Shown here: piece by piece, positions 10,501 through 18,984 of the stretch
How positions within the stretch are numbered: position 1 is the first letter of the stretch
How the letters are laid out: each line of letters begins with the position of its first letter
DNA from: Kolteria novifilia
GTDB taxonomy: Bacteria > Planctomycetota > Planctomycetia > Kolteriales > Kolteriaceae
Length of the DNA: 64,000 nt
Reading direction: 5' to 3'
NCBI GenBank assembly: GCA_007748055.1
Contig: CP036279.1
Location: 186,001-250,000 of the forward strand
Made by a program: the position numbers and the translations under genes
The notes under the pieces: generated by a model
What the model was told of the DNA's origin: nothing
The model's database searches: none
The model's input: only the letters and a program-made list of their open reading frames with translations

Positions 10501-10661
10501 TCTTCACTGAGACGCTCAACACCGCCAGCGATCAGCTCTTGACGGTGCGGGTGACCGGCCAGCTCTCCGACCCGGTCTTCACGCCGGAGCCGGGTTCGGT
10601 CCTAAGGCAGATCCTCACCACCCCCGCGAGCTTGCTCCGCCCAGTCATCGGCCCTCAATAA
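7578..10661 (+). CDS. Very large AsmA/TamB-like envelope protein
   Basis: A 1027-aa product with one N-terminal transmembrane anchor (VVMLFCLVVFGAGVLAWYVY) and a long beta-rich periplasmic region made of repeated blocks such as LRDLVVKLP, AEVRVEHLPI and ASVRIDGQTI. The C-terminal part (INMHNADIYRLPLLFDLFDFL, then DKFELISPSVSLFLVEKQG and LNTASDQLLTVRVTGQLSDP) matches the AsmA-like C-terminal region. Members of this superfamily form hydrophobic grooves thought to carry lipids between membranes. It starts at GTG 7578, 7 nt after the GT39-like gene, implying a shared envelope-building role (inference). Confidence 0.82.
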   Translation: MLARFRRTVVMLFCLVVFGAGVLAWYVYLHYTDPETLQRLTLGAIRKTLPGAEVTLDRVEGHPLSSVVLRDLVVKLPDDDGKQQDFLDFSALYVRIRRDLLLDGEFRVRRIVIEKPTLRLRELDDGSWNVTPWLSDKPIIFPTEMAVDVRDARISVEFSSHAIKPIELTGVDLHLDCKPPSDIVWSAQCLIDSIFPLQLSGTADGAKKSAKGTIASDGPLDLAGLRKAQPALIEALLSRPETLSGKIELQAKFSAAKHVGGPDNGPGGSLALAGKLTEGAIDDPRLPYPISGASASFRVDATGARVTDFECKMGPMTAKLTGSVPNWDTSNWQAEVRVEHLPISHEIYRMLPESKQKLLDEYNPTGSVSVVGKILPEGGTHVFHGSVSGRNLTMTYDRLPFTATNVDGRATFNTDGTVSLDARGLTGKAPVELHGSLSDVKPGAAIDVTISGTDLPLDERLRRALPPNVQAIAERFHGTAHADYQARITRPKGAEKATFQIEADVEDPRCLCDWFPYPLDDVSGHLSISPERTVFRQFVGRSGEASVRIDGQTIKTTDGVHVEVHVKGYQVPFDAKLKRALPLDWHAAWDQVQPEGTANLQYDFAKPPGEEARVEFELDPVKAAVTPASFPYRFEDLSGVVRYADHTVRWEKMTARHGDAPWSCTAGQINILPDGGRLLLDGVICPALVFDDDLRQALPVDDRVVFDFLKPDKPGSLKIKHESIRWYDNPNQPLESSVDMSLGFERANLIPSVGLTNVTGTATIVGSSIGDDHQVQGNIYLQEVTETGFRATDVSCRVEGKGDEIWVENIKGNLYSGQLHGRVWASCGDVPAYKCRLDVFGASFGQYVRETWPNGPAVDGLVNASLVFQGEGATIHQLNGDGTINMHNADIYRLPLLFDLFDFLSLQMPDGQAFETASATFKFRDRLLLVDKFELISPSVSLFLVEKQGRMNLETSDIDMRLGARWARGRLRIPVFTETLNTASDQLLTVRVTGQLSDPVFTPEPGSVLRQILTTPASLLRPVIGPQ

Positions 10662-10687
10662 CAACCATCCGGTCCGTTCTGGGTGCC

Positions 10688-10748
10688 ATGCTCACGCTTG
10701 CGTGGGCATGCAGAGAGGACTCACGCTTGCGTGGGCATGCAGAGAACA
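10688..10748. repeat. Dispersed hairpin repeat, family 1, in tandem
   Basis: Two tandem 29-bp units beginning CTCACGCTTGCGTGGGCATG at 10691 and 10720, each with a self-complementary CACGC/GCGTG core; a decayed third (CTCCACGTAGGCATCC) follows. Same family as 2261-2299 and 36939-36967. Confidence 0.75.
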
Positions 10749-10808
10749 TATTCGCTCCACGTAGGCATCCTCGAAGACTCTCGACGTCGGGGATTCGCCA
10801 GCGATCCT

Positions 10809-10831
10809 CACTGGCTGACAAGCAGCCAGTG
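10809..10831. repeat. Dispersed hairpin repeat, family 2
   Basis: Perfect 9-bp stem CACTGGCTG / CAGCCAGTG around the 5-nt loop acaag. The same element recurs at 37060-37080 and, in opposite orientation, at 48722-48744. Confidence 0.8.
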
Positions 10832-10865
10832 CCACCCGATCCTCGACTCTGGAGCCTCCAAGGCC

Positions 10866-12101
10866 CTATCCCGATGCCCGACCTTGTTCGATCAGTTCCA
10901 ACAACATCGCGACCGCTCGCTTCGAAAAGGCGGCATCGTTGATGGGAACGTCGATCGTCTCGACGCGGATGGACGGATCGAGCGTTTCCCTTAAACCCTC
11001 TGAAAAGGCACCGTCGGCCTCGGGGTCATGAAAGAGATCGCCCTCTTCCCCGAGAACCGAAAACCCGCACGTGGGGACGAGGAACGCGATCGGTCCCTGG
11101 GCACCATTGGCCTTTTCGGCGAAGATCGTTCCCAGCCGCCTGTTTTCCTCGGCAGTCGTACGCATGAGCGTGACGGCGGGGGCCCATTCGTAGAAGTGCC
11201 GATCGCCCCGCCGCAGATGCTCGGGCACGGTCTCGATCGGACCGAAGTTCACCATGTCGAGACACCCCGGCACGATGAGCTGAGGCAAACCGCGACGCCC
11301 CGCGGCCTCGAGTCGCGTCGGCCCAGCGCTCATGATGCCGCCGGCGATCTCGTCGGCCCATTCGGTCGTCGTGACATCGAGCACCGCGTCGACCCACCCC
11401 TCGTCGATGAGTTCCTCCATCGCTCGGCCGCCAACCCCGGTCGCGTGGAAGACGAGCACCTCGAAGTCACTCTCTTCGAGATAGCGACGACAGGCATCGA
11501 CGCATTCGGTCGTGTTTCCGAACATCGTCGCCGCCACGACAGGATTCTCGCTCTCCGGCTGTCGCGCGTCCGATTGGCCCGCCATCCCGACGATCGCCGC
11601 GGCCGCCTGGCGGATGAGAACCCGGCTGACACGATTGACGCCGGCGACGTCGACCACCGATGGCATCATGACGATGTCCTTGGTGCCCACGTAGGGAGCG
11701 ATGTCTCCGGCCGCGACCGTCGAGACGCATAGCTTCGGGACGCCGACCGGGAGCGAGCGCATCGCCGCGGCGATCATGCTCGTGCCGCCCGACCCGCCCA
11801 TGCCGACGATCGCGTCGAAGCGTCCTTCGTCGAAGAGTTCGCGGACAACCGACGCCGCTCCTTCGCCCATCAGCCGAACCGCCTCGCCTCGATCGCCCGC
11901 TTCGCGCAGGGCGTAGACCGACTCGCCGCCATGACGGGCGATCTCGTCGGCTTCGATGTCGACGGGGAAGCGGTCGGTGGTGCCCATGACGCCGAGGTTG
12001 ACGGAGAGGACCTCGACGCCCGCCTCCAATAAGCACTCCCGCAGGAACGCGTGCTCGGCTCCCTTGGTATCGAAGGCACCGAGGACGAGGATCGTGCTCA
12101 T
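10866..12101 (-). CDS. Tm-1-like ATP-binding domain protein (UPF0261 family)
   Basis: A 411-aa protein of the UPF0261/Tm-1 family, two Rossmann-like lobes; the plant Tm-1 relative is a viral replication inhibitor, but bacterial roles are unclear. Visible family signatures: N-terminal ILVLGAFDTKGAEHAFLRECL, the Gly-rich VGMGGSGGTSMIAAAMRSLP, YVGTKDIVMMPSVVDVAGVN, and in the second lobe VFHATGVGGRAMEELIDEGW. Length is normal. ATG 12101 is used. It is monocistronic, with hairpin repeats at its 3' side. Confidence 0.9.
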   Translation of the reverse strand: MSTILVLGAFDTKGAEHAFLRECLLEAGVEVLSVNLGVMGTTDRFPVDIEADEIARHGGESVYALREAGDRGEAVRLMGEGAASVVRELFDEGRFDAIVGMGGSGGTSMIAAAMRSLPVGVPKLCVSTVAAGDIAPYVGTKDIVMMPSVVDVAGVNRVSRVLIRQAAAAIVGMAGQSDARQPESENPVVAATMFGNTTECVDACRRYLEESDFEVLVFHATGVGGRAMEELIDEGWVDAVLDVTTTEWADEIAGGIMSAGPTRLEAAGRRGLPQLIVPGCLDMVNFGPIETVPEHLRRGDRHFYEWAPAVTLMRTTAEENRRLGTIFAEKANGAQGPIAFLVPTCGFSVLGEEGDLFHDPEADGAFSEGLRETLDPSIRVETIDVPINDAAFSKRAVAMLLELIEQGRASG

Positions 12102-12485
12102 GCTGTCGGTCCGATCTCAAAACGGTTTGAAGGAAAAGAAGGTCGTCGAGCCCGTATCCCCAGCACACCGATCATCCAAGTTCTCGGGCGCCACCGGGGT
12201 GACAGTGACTTGGCCTGGATGGCCAGCACGCAGCGAAACGGGTCGTACTGGCCCATCGCGGCTCCGACTCAAGAGTCGGCTCTCGTTTCGGCTTGGCTTT
12301 CGAGAGGTCGGCGAACGCAACGAGCCGGGTGGGGGAGATTCCGGCTCGGACAATCAAGAGTGATTCGTGAAGACGAACCCCCTCACCCCTAACCCCTCTC
12401 CCACAGGGAGAGGGGAACAAGAGGCTCGCTCTCCCACGGGGTGAGGGGAACCCTAGAACATGACGTTTAGGCTTTGGACAGACCA
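12102..12485. other. Intergenic stretch with hairpin repeats
   Basis: No coding frame is supported. It holds a 7-bp stem CCGACTC/GAGTCGG (12264-12279) within a sequence that resembles 61526-61560, and the nested CCCTCACCCC-type repeat at 12380-12448. Confidence 0.6.
12380..12448. repeat. Nested palindromic repeat (CCCTCTCCC/GGGAGAGGG type)
   Basis: Inner stem CCCCTCTCCC (12393-12402) with GGGAGAGGGG (12406-12415), loop of 3 nt; outer arms CCTCACCCC near 12381-12390 and GGGGTGAGG near 12438-12447. A repeat of this kind is widespread in GC-rich bacterial genomes (general knowledge). Confidence 0.75.
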
Positions 12486-13370
12486 CTACGAACGCGGGCT
12501 CGTCTTCTCGGAACCGGGAAAGTCCTTCGGGACCTTCTGCGTGACCTTGCCGGTGGCCGCCCACTCCGTGCCACGGTTGAGCGTCGATTGGAAACCGGCG
12601 CAGTTCATCGACTTGGTGTCGTGACCGAGCGTCGTGTGAAAGACACGCCCCTTGCCGTAGTCGATCGTCATCAGGATCGGTTCGTGCTCGCCGGTACCAC
12701 CCGTCTTGGGATCGGAATAGGCCGTCGCCAAGACGCTGAGGTTCTTCGCGGGACCGCGCAGACGATCGTAGAGTTCATCGGGCGTGTGTCGCCACGCGGT
12801 CGGCAATCCCTTCATGATCGGGTGGTCGGCGTCGCGGGTTTCGACGACGAACTCGTGACGCGCGCCGTGGCTTCCCCCACGCCCCGCGGAGTTGTCGCGA
12901 ACGACCTTCCCCTCGCGATAGCGAATGTAAGGCCCGTCCTTCTCGGTCCGTCCGCCCCATCCGCCGAGGGCGATCATCTCGTTGTATTCGGGCCACTTGG
13001 GGAAGGAGTTGTTCGCGGCGTGAACCGAGACGAAGCCGCCCCCGCCCTTGACGTAGTCCTCGAACGCCTCTTGTGTCTCCTCGGGCCAAGGCGCCCCATT
13101 GTAGTTGGAGACGACGACATCGTAGTCGGCGAACGTCGGCTTGAACGACGAGAGATCCGACCCCTTCGGCGGCGCGGTGACCACGTCGACGGTGAAGCGG
13201 CCACTATCCTCAAGCGACTTCTTGATAATGGGAGTCGTCTGTTGCCACTTGTGATTGTTCTGCCCATCGACGATGAGCGCCTTGAGCTTTTCCGCTCCTT
13301 CGCCCATCCCCGTTAGGGTGAGCACCAGCCCGAGTGACCACACGCACAGTAGCCAAGTCCGACGTCGCAT
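12486..13370 (-). CDS. Secreted ThuA domain protein
   Basis: A 294-aa protein with a signal peptide ([20 protein letters not shown], cleavage after GEGA) and a ThuA-like class I glutamine amidotransferase fold: [55 protein letters not shown], and [11 protein letters not shown]. ThuA proteins take part in sugar metabolism (trehalose utilisation) in rhizobia; in planctomycetes the function is unproved. ATG 13370 has GGAG 8 nt upstream and is preferred over an in-frame TTG at 13376. Confidence 0.9.
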   Translation of the reverse strand: MRRRTWLLCVWSLGLVLTLTGMGEGAEKLKALIVDGQNNHKWQQTTPIIKKSLEDSGRFTVDVVTAPPKGSDLSSFKPTFADYDVVVSNYNGAPWPEETQEAFEDYVKGGGGFVSVHAANNSFPKWPEYNEMIALGGWGGRTEKDGPYIRYREGKVVRDNSAGRGGSHGARHEFVVETRDADHPIMKGLPTAWRHTPDELYDRLRGPAKNLSVLATAYSDPKTGGTGEHEPILMTIDYGKGRVFHTTLGHDTKSMNCAGFQSTLNRGTEWAATGKVTQKVPKDFPGSEKTSPRS

Positions 13371-13680
13371 CGACAACTCCTCAGTTTATTTCCACGTAGG
13401 CGGTCAGGTGAGCATCCCAAGCGTTCGGTGGCGGCGTTGGTGGTCAGGAGGGCGGAAGATCCGACCGCTCGAGTCCACGTCCCCACGCGTCGACTCGCCA
13501 GGCCCATGGACATGATCCTACAGGGCGTGGCGCCGGAAGGAAGAAAGAACGGGGGGCGGGTTGTGCGAATGGCCAAGGGCGTCAACGAACCACCCTTGGT
13601 GATTTTGTCTGTTTTGCGCAGGTTTCGCTGTCCGACACAATTTCTGGCGGAGTCTCACAAGGTAAAACGGAACTTACGTC
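13371..13680. other. Divergent intergenic region
   Basis: No gene seen. It lies between divergent genes (ThuA and porin) and should hold both promoters. The last 120 bp are less GC-rich, with T-rich runs near 13600-13640, but no convincing promoter pair could be fixed by eye. Confidence 0.5.
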
Positions 13681-15126
13681 ATGTGCACTCGCACCATCCA
13701 ACGCTCGGCCGTCCCGTGGGCCCTTGCCCTCTCGCTGTTGGCCGTGCTGTCGCGACACGGGTTCGCGGAGGAGTTGCGCCTACCGAGCGATTCGATCATT
13801 CCGATCCAATCGGTGGACGAACCCCCTTTCCCGACTCCGACGAGTGACGGTGGCTCCGCGGATGGCTCCGCGGATGGCTCCGATAGTAGCGGTTCCAACG
13901 ATCAGGTCGACCAGGCGGAGCAGAACGAGGACATCGATCCCGACTCCGGTCAAAGTGCCGGCCTGATTACCCGGATGACAGGGATCGACAAGTACGGACT
14001 CAACCTCAGTGTCGATTGGGTTCTTGGCTGGAACACCGTCTTCTTCGGCGGATTGCTACCCGGTCACTGGGCGGACCAGAACATCGGGACCGTCGAACTC
14101 GACACCGACTTCGAGAAGATGTTCGGATGGAAGGGTGCCAAGGGCGACATCACTTTCCTGCACCGCCGAGGTTCCAATGCGACCGACCTTGCGGGCGACG
14201 TCCTCGACTACAACGGCTACGACAACTTTCCCGAGGCGCTGGGCGAACTCTACGAGCTCTGGATCGAACAAGAGTTCTTCGACGGGAAACTGAGTCTCTT
14301 GGCGGGAAAGGTCGTGACCAACGACTACTTCGGGCACGTGACCAACGCCGAGCTCTTTCTTGGTAACGACTTCGAGACGCTTCCGGGCATGGTTCAATAC
14401 ATGCCGCAATACCCCAATTCCGCCACGGGCGTTCAACTCTTCGCCAATCCAAACGAGCACTTTTACGCCGGCTTCGGCGTCTACGACGGACGCTTTGGCG
14501 GAGAAGGCATCAATACCGGGGAGCTCGGCCCTCAGTTCAACGGCTACCTCTTCTACGTGGGCGAGACGGGAATCAAATACTCCCTCGGCAAGCGGAAGCT
14601 CCCAGGACAGTTCTCCGTCGGTGGCTGGGGCCAGAGTGGCGAACTCCCTCGTTGGGACGGCGGCACACAGGATGGAACCGCCGGCTTCTACCTCATTCAT
14701 CAGCAGACGCTTTGGCAGGATCCGTGCGACGACAATCAAGACATCGCCGCCTTCCTCACCTGGTCGACCGGCGACGGACGCGTCAATCAGTTCGTGAAAG
14801 GGGCGACGGCCGGGTTCCAGTGGACCGGCCCGATCTATCGGCGTGATCAGGATGTCTTCGGGCTCGGCGTGGTCTGGGGCCAGCAGACCTCCGAGCTGGG
14901 ACAGCCCGGCAATACGACCCAGGCCCAACTCTATCCCGATCTGCCCGCCGAATTCGCCAACGGACGCCTCGCCGCCAACGAATGGGAATGGCAAACCTTC
15001 TATAACATTCACCTCAACGAGGTCGTTCAGCTCCAGCCCAACTTGACGTACATTCACGATCCAGGTCGAAGCACGTTGATTCGCGACCCGCTGGCGTTTT
15101 CGATCCTGATTCTCCTGAACTTCTAA
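13681..15126 (+). CDS. OprB-like carbohydrate-selective porin
   Basis: A 481-aa outer-membrane protein: signal peptide (AVPWALALSLLAVLSRHGFA), an acidic low-complexity linker with tandem SADG units (residues ~59-70), then an OprB-type beta barrel. Family features: DKYGLNLSVDWVLGWNTVFFGG, ELDTDFEKMFGWKGAKGDITF, LYELWIEQEFFDGKLSLLAGK, TGVQLFANPNEHFYAGFGVYDG, and a C-terminal aromatic residue (ILLNF), the usual outer-membrane barrel end. It should let sugars cross the outer membrane. The Maf gene starts 13 nt after its stop. Confidence 0.9.
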   Translation: MCTRTIQRSAVPWALALSLLAVLSRHGFAEELRLPSDSIIPIQSVDEPPFPTPTSDGGSADGSADGSDSSGSNDQVDQAEQNEDIDPDSGQSAGLITRMTGIDKYGLNLSVDWVLGWNTVFFGGLLPGHWADQNIGTVELDTDFEKMFGWKGAKGDITFLHRRGSNATDLAGDVLDYNGYDNFPEALGELYELWIEQEFFDGKLSLLAGKVVTNDYFGHVTNAELFLGNDFETLPGMVQYMPQYPNSATGVQLFANPNEHFYAGFGVYDGRFGGEGINTGELGPQFNGYLFYVGETGIKYSLGKRKLPGQFSVGGWGQSGELPRWDGGTQDGTAGFYLIHQQTLWQDPCDDNQDIAAFLTWSTGDGRVNQFVKGATAGFQWTGPIYRRDQDVFGLGVVWGQQTSELGQPGNTTQAQLYPDLPAEFANGRLAANEWEWQTFYNIHLNEVVQLQPNLTYIHDPGRSTLIRDPLAFSILILLNF

Positions 15127-15139
15127 CGGGCCCCAACGT

Positions 15140-15742
15140 ATGTCGCCATCAGGGCACCATCCGCGCGAACTCATCCTCGCCAGTACCTCCGTCTACCGAC
15201 GTCAGCTCATCGAGCGGCTCGGCGTCCCTTTTCGCACCGCCAAGCCCGTCGTCGATGAAGTCGCCTTCGCCGAGGCGCACACCGGCCTTCCCAACGAACT
15301 GGCCGAGGATCTCGCCCGAGCCAAAGCCGAGAATGTCCTGGAGAGCCATCCCGACGCCACCATCATCGGCGGCGACCAACTCGTCGAGCATCGCGGCAAG
15401 GCCCTCGGCAAACCGGGCGACGCCCCATCCGCCATCAAGCAGCTCCTGCGGCTCGCCGGGGAGGAACATCGCCTTATCACCGCGATGGTGGTCCTCTCCT
15501 CCAAGGGACTCACCGAGCACACCGACCTCACGACCCTCCGGATGCGCTCCCTCTCGCGATCGGAGATCGAACGCTACGTCGAACGCGACCAGCCCTTCGA
15601 CTGCGCCGGCTCCTACAAGCTCGAAGCCGCCGGCATCACCCTCTTCGAGAACATTCGCTCGACGGACCAGACCGCGATCGTCGGACTGCCGCTGATCGCG
15701 CTGACGACAATGCTTCGCGATCGCGGCTTCCGCATCCCCTGA
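15140..15742 (+). CDS. Maf/YceF-type nucleotide pyrophosphatase
   Basis: A 200-aa Maf-family protein that hydrolyses modified or non-canonical NTPs to NMP and PPi (known). Diagnostic: N-terminal LILASTSVYRRQLIERLG (usually ASxSPRR; here ASTSVYRR, nearer the YceF/7-methyl-GTP branch), DEVAFAE, IGGDQLVEHRGKALGKPGD with the catalytic Asp, and GSYKLEAAGITLFENIRSTDQTAIVGLPL. It follows the porin by 13 nt on the same strand, which looks like an accidental operon. Which nucleotide is the substrate cannot be told from sequence. Confidence 0.92.
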   Translation: MSPSGHHPRELILASTSVYRRQLIERLGVPFRTAKPVVDEVAFAEAHTGLPNELAEDLARAKAENVLESHPDATIIGGDQLVEHRGKALGKPGDAPSAIKQLLRLAGEEHRLITAMVVLSSKGLTEHTDLTTLRMRSLSRSEIERYVERDQPFDCAGSYKLEAAGITLFENIRSTDQTAIVGLPLIALTTMLRDRGFRIP

Positions 15743-15909
15743 GCGATTGGCACGTCGTCGCGATCACCCGCATAACCGTCGCCCCCCCTCTCCCCAGAGA
15801 TCAAATCGAACTCGATTGACGAAAAGCGGACGCAGCCACCATCCGATGACTAGGGGTGAGGACCGTCGCGCGCCACGAGGGCGTGCCCAGCATCAAGGAC
15901 GATTCACCC

Positions 15910-17790
15910 ATGGGGAAACCCCTCACCCGACGAGGCTTTCTGCAACGCGTCTCCGCCAACGCCCTGGTCGCTCCCTCGGCCTCGGTAGTTTCGGCGGCAA
16001 CGGCGACGGCGGCTTCCACCAGCACCGCGACCGTGATCTCCGACGGCTGGATCCGCGGCAAGATGACCGGCGCCGAAGCCCTCGTCGACGCCCTCATCCT
16101 CGAAGGGGCCGGATGCGTCTTCGGCATCCCCGGCGCCCAAGAGAACGACCTCTGGGACGCGATGAAGCAGAAGGGACTCCCCTACCTGCTCACCTCCAAT
16201 GAGGGAGGGGCCGGCGCGATGGCCGATGGCTACGCCCGCAGCACCGGCGACGTCGGCGTCATGGCGATCATTCCCGGTCCCGGCATCACCAACGCCCAGA
16301 CCTGGCTCGGCGAGGCGCTCCTCGATAGCACCCCGATCGTCTGCATCGCCGGAGACGTCGATCGCGGCCGCGACTACAAGCCCTTCCAAGTCCACGCCTT
16401 CCCGCAAGCCGAACTCCTGCGGCCCGTGACCAAGGAAGTGCTCCAGGTCGATCGCGCCGCCGACATTCCCATCGCGACGCGGCACGCCTTCGGTTTGGCA
16501 CGCGGCGGAGAACCCGGTCCGGTCGGCGTGGTGATCCCCTATCAACTCTTCGCGGAGATCGAGAAGTACAACAGCCCACCGCCGGCCGCCCCCATGCTGC
16601 CCTTCGACGAGGTCGCGTTTCAGCGCGCGATGCGGATGCTGCGCTGTCATGATCGCTCCGTCGGCATCTACGCCGGCCTTGGCTGCATGGAGTCGGCCCC
16701 GCTGCTGGTCGAGCTCGCCGAGGTCCTCCAGGCGCCGGTCGCGACCAGCGTCTCGGGCAAGGGCGTCATTCCGGAGCATCATCCGCTCGCGGTCGGTTGG
16801 GGCTATGGACCGCAGGGAACGCGAACCGCCCAGAAGACCTTCAAGGACGTCGACCTCGTTCTCGCGATTGGCGTCAAGTACAGCGAGGTCTCGACCGCGT
16901 CGTACGCCATACCAAAGCATCGCTACGCCATCCAAGTCGACTCCTGCGCCGACAATCTCGGCAAAATCATCCACCCCAACGTCTGCGTCCACGCCGACGC
17001 CGGCCTCTTCCTTTCTTCGGCGCTCGCCGAGAAGAAATGCCTGGTGCGGCCTTGCAACCACAAGCTCACCAAGAGAATCGCGAAGCACCGCCGAGCCGAA
17101 GAGCGTCTCAACAGCAAGTCCTACAAGACCTGCTGCGTCGACCCGATGCGCTTCGTCCAGTGCTTGCGCGCCCGGACGACAGACGACGCGATGGTCTTTG
17201 TCGACGTGACACTAACCGAGCACTGGTCGGCCGAGGTCTTCAAGGCCCGCGGCCCGCGAACCTACTTCAACCCGGTCGACAACCAGGCGATGGGTTGGTC
17301 GATCCCCGCCGCGATGGGAGCTCAACGAGCGTTCCCCGGACGGCAAACGGTGACGATCACCGGCGATGGCTGCCTGATGATGAACGGATTCGAGCTCGCG
17401 ACCGCCGCCCGCGAAGGGCTCGCGGTGAAGTTCTTCGTCCTCGACGACCAGGGCTATCAGTACATGGCCAAACTGCAGGATGCGGCGTTCGGACGAACCA
17501 CCGCGACCGTCCTAGCCCCCATCGACTACGCGAGCCTCTCGCAAGCCCTCGGCATCCAGTACGTCGAGATCGACACGCCGGGAGGCCTCGACGAGGGGAT
17601 CGACACCGCCCTCTGTTTGGAGGGCCCCGTGCTGACTCGCATCAGGGTCGACTACGGCGACCGACCGGTCCGCTGGATCAAGGCCGCGAAGGGACAATAC
17701 CTCAGCCGGCTCTCTACCGGCCAACAGCTCCATATTGCCAAACGGGTCGCCAGTCGCGCCTTCGATATGCGCCCCGAGTGCAACGACTGA
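15910..17790 (+). CDS. Tat-exported ThDP-dependent enzyme (acetolactate synthase-like)
   Basis: A 626-aa thiamine diphosphate enzyme in the acetolactate synthase/oxalyl-CoA decarboxylase superfamily. Parts: a twin-arginine-like leader (TRRGFLQRVSANALV), the Pyr domain with the catalytic Glu in SNEGGAGAMADGYAR (E98), a central domain, and the PP domain with GDG at 485-487 followed by VKFFVLDDQGYQYM where NN is usual. The leader implies action outside the cytoplasm, unusual for this superfamily. ATG 15910 has AAGGA 10 nt upstream; the in-frame extension from 15856 would bury the leader. The substrate is unknown. Confidence 0.87.
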   Translation: MGKPLTRRGFLQRVSANALVAPSASVVSAATATAASTSTATVISDGWIRGKMTGAEALVDALILEGAGCVFGIPGAQENDLWDAMKQKGLPYLLTSNEGGAGAMADGYARSTGDVGVMAIIPGPGITNAQTWLGEALLDSTPIVCIAGDVDRGRDYKPFQVHAFPQAELLRPVTKEVLQVDRAADIPIATRHAFGLARGGEPGPVGVVIPYQLFAEIEKYNSPPPAAPMLPFDEVAFQRAMRMLRCHDRSVGIYAGLGCMESAPLLVELAEVLQAPVATSVSGKGVIPEHHPLAVGWGYGPQGTRTAQKTFKDVDLVLAIGVKYSEVSTASYAIPKHRYAIQVDSCADNLGKIIHPNVCVHADAGLFLSSALAEKKCLVRPCNHKLTKRIAKHRRAEERLNSKSYKTCCVDPMRFVQCLRARTTDDAMVFVDVTLTEHWSAEVFKARGPRTYFNPVDNQAMGWSIPAAMGAQRAFPGRQTVTITGDGCLMMNGFELATAAREGLAVKFFVLDDQGYQYMAKLQDAAFGRTTATVLAPIDYASLSQALGIQYVEIDTPGGLDEGIDTALCLEGPVLTRIRVDYGDRPVRWIKAAKGQYLSRLSTGQQLHIAKRVASRAFDMRPECND

Positions 17791-17985
17791 CTTTCGCATT
17801 TCCACTTCGGGTAGACCTGTCGCCCGACTCCCCATCTCGGACAATCGCCCTCCCAACGTGAACCGCGAAAAAACTTCCCGCATAATCCGAAACGTTCGTG
17901 TCGAATTCGTCCACGCCCGAACGACTACTCCGCGGAAGGCCGAAAAGAGGTCGAACAGCACAAGCGTTTCAAGGGAGACGAACGC

Positions 17986-18843
17986 ATGAGAGTCATGGTG
18001 ATGGTCAAAGCCACGAAGAGCTCCGAAGCAGGCGAGATGCCGAGCGAGCAACTCATGACCGAGATGGGCAAGTTCAATGAGGAACTCGTCAACGCCGGCA
18101 TCATGCAAGCGGGCGACGGGCTCAAACCGAGTTCCGAAGGGGTCCGGGTTCATTTTTCGGGGACAAACCGTACCGTCACGGATGGTCCCTTCATCGAAAC
18201 CAAGGAACTGGTCGCCGGCTACTGGCTCTGGAACGTCAAGTCGATGGACGAGGCGATCGAGTGGGTCAAACGTTGTCCGAATCCGATGCTGGAAGACTCG
18301 GACATCGACATTCGGCCCCTCTACGAGATGGAGGATTTCGCCGAGTGGGATCCGAGCGGTAAGTTCTCAGCCCACGAACAACAACTGCGCGACACCATCG
18401 CGATGCGGGGCTCGGTCGTGAACCCCTATCTCTTCTTCGGTGGTCGCTGCGAGGAAGCGCTCAAGTTCTACAAGAAGACGATCGGCGCCCAAGTCGGCAT
18501 GGTCTTGCGGTTCAGCGAGAGCCCCGACCAGGCTCCCGAGTGCATGCTCCAGTCGGGGTTCGAGAACAAGATCATGCACAGCGACTTCCGGGTTGGCGAG
18601 ACCCTGGTCCTGGCCTCGGACGGGTGCGACGACAAGAGCGCCAACTTCGACGGCTTCCGGCTTGCGCTGACCATCGGCTCTCCGGAGGATGCGACGCGCT
18701 GTTTCAACGCGTTGGCCGACGGCGGGACCATCGACATGCCAATCGGACCGACCTTCTTTTCGCCCTGTTACGGGATGCTCACCGACAAGTTCGGCGTCGG
18801 CTGGATGGTCATGGTCCCCGGAGAAGAGCCCGCTCCCGAGTAA
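17986..18843 (+). CDS. YCII-related domain fused to a VOC (PhnB/3-demethylubiquinone-type) domain
   Basis: A 285-aa two-domain protein. Residues 1-~115 are a DGPF/YCII-like domain with MRVMVMVKATKSSEAG and VTDGPFIETKELVAGYWLW; residues ~145-285 are a PhnB-like vicinal-oxygen-chelate domain with VNPYLFFGGRCEEALKFYKK, VLASDGC, FNALADGGTIDMPIGPTFFSPCYGMLTDKFGVGWMV (family pattern read in pieces). Both families are commonly linked to ECF sigma-factor regulons; none is adjacent here. ATG 17986 follows GGGAG at about 9 nt. The function is not known. Confidence 0.9.
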   Translation: MRVMVMVKATKSSEAGEMPSEQLMTEMGKFNEELVNAGIMQAGDGLKPSSEGVRVHFSGTNRTVTDGPFIETKELVAGYWLWNVKSMDEAIEWVKRCPNPMLEDSDIDIRPLYEMEDFAEWDPSGKFSAHEQQLRDTIAMRGSVVNPYLFFGGRCEEALKFYKKTIGAQVGMVLRFSESPDQAPECMLQSGFENKIMHSDFRVGETLVLASDGCDDKSANFDGFRLALTIGSPEDATRCFNALADGGTIDMPIGPTFFSPCYGMLTDKFGVGWMVMVPGEEPAPE

Positions 18844-18881
18844 ATCGGCCGCCGCGGCGCGGCTCCCTCTCCTCTCTCATG

Positions 18882-18903
18882 CTCCCCCTTGTCCAAGGGG
18901 GAG
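18882..18903. terminator. Hairpin between convergent genes, possible bidirectional terminator
   Basis: Perfect 10-bp stem CTCCCCCTTG / CAAGGGGGAG with a 2-nt loop, 39 nt after the YCII-VOC stop and before the convergent NHL gene end. No U-tract follows, so it may be only a dispersed repeat; pyrimidine-rich TCTCCTCTCTAC repeats follow to about 18984. Confidence 0.45.
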
Positions 18904-18984
18904 TCAGAGGGGGTCTTCTTATCTCCCTCGCACACAGCTCTCCTCTCTACTTTCTCCGATCTCCTCTCTACTCCCCCTCCTCTC

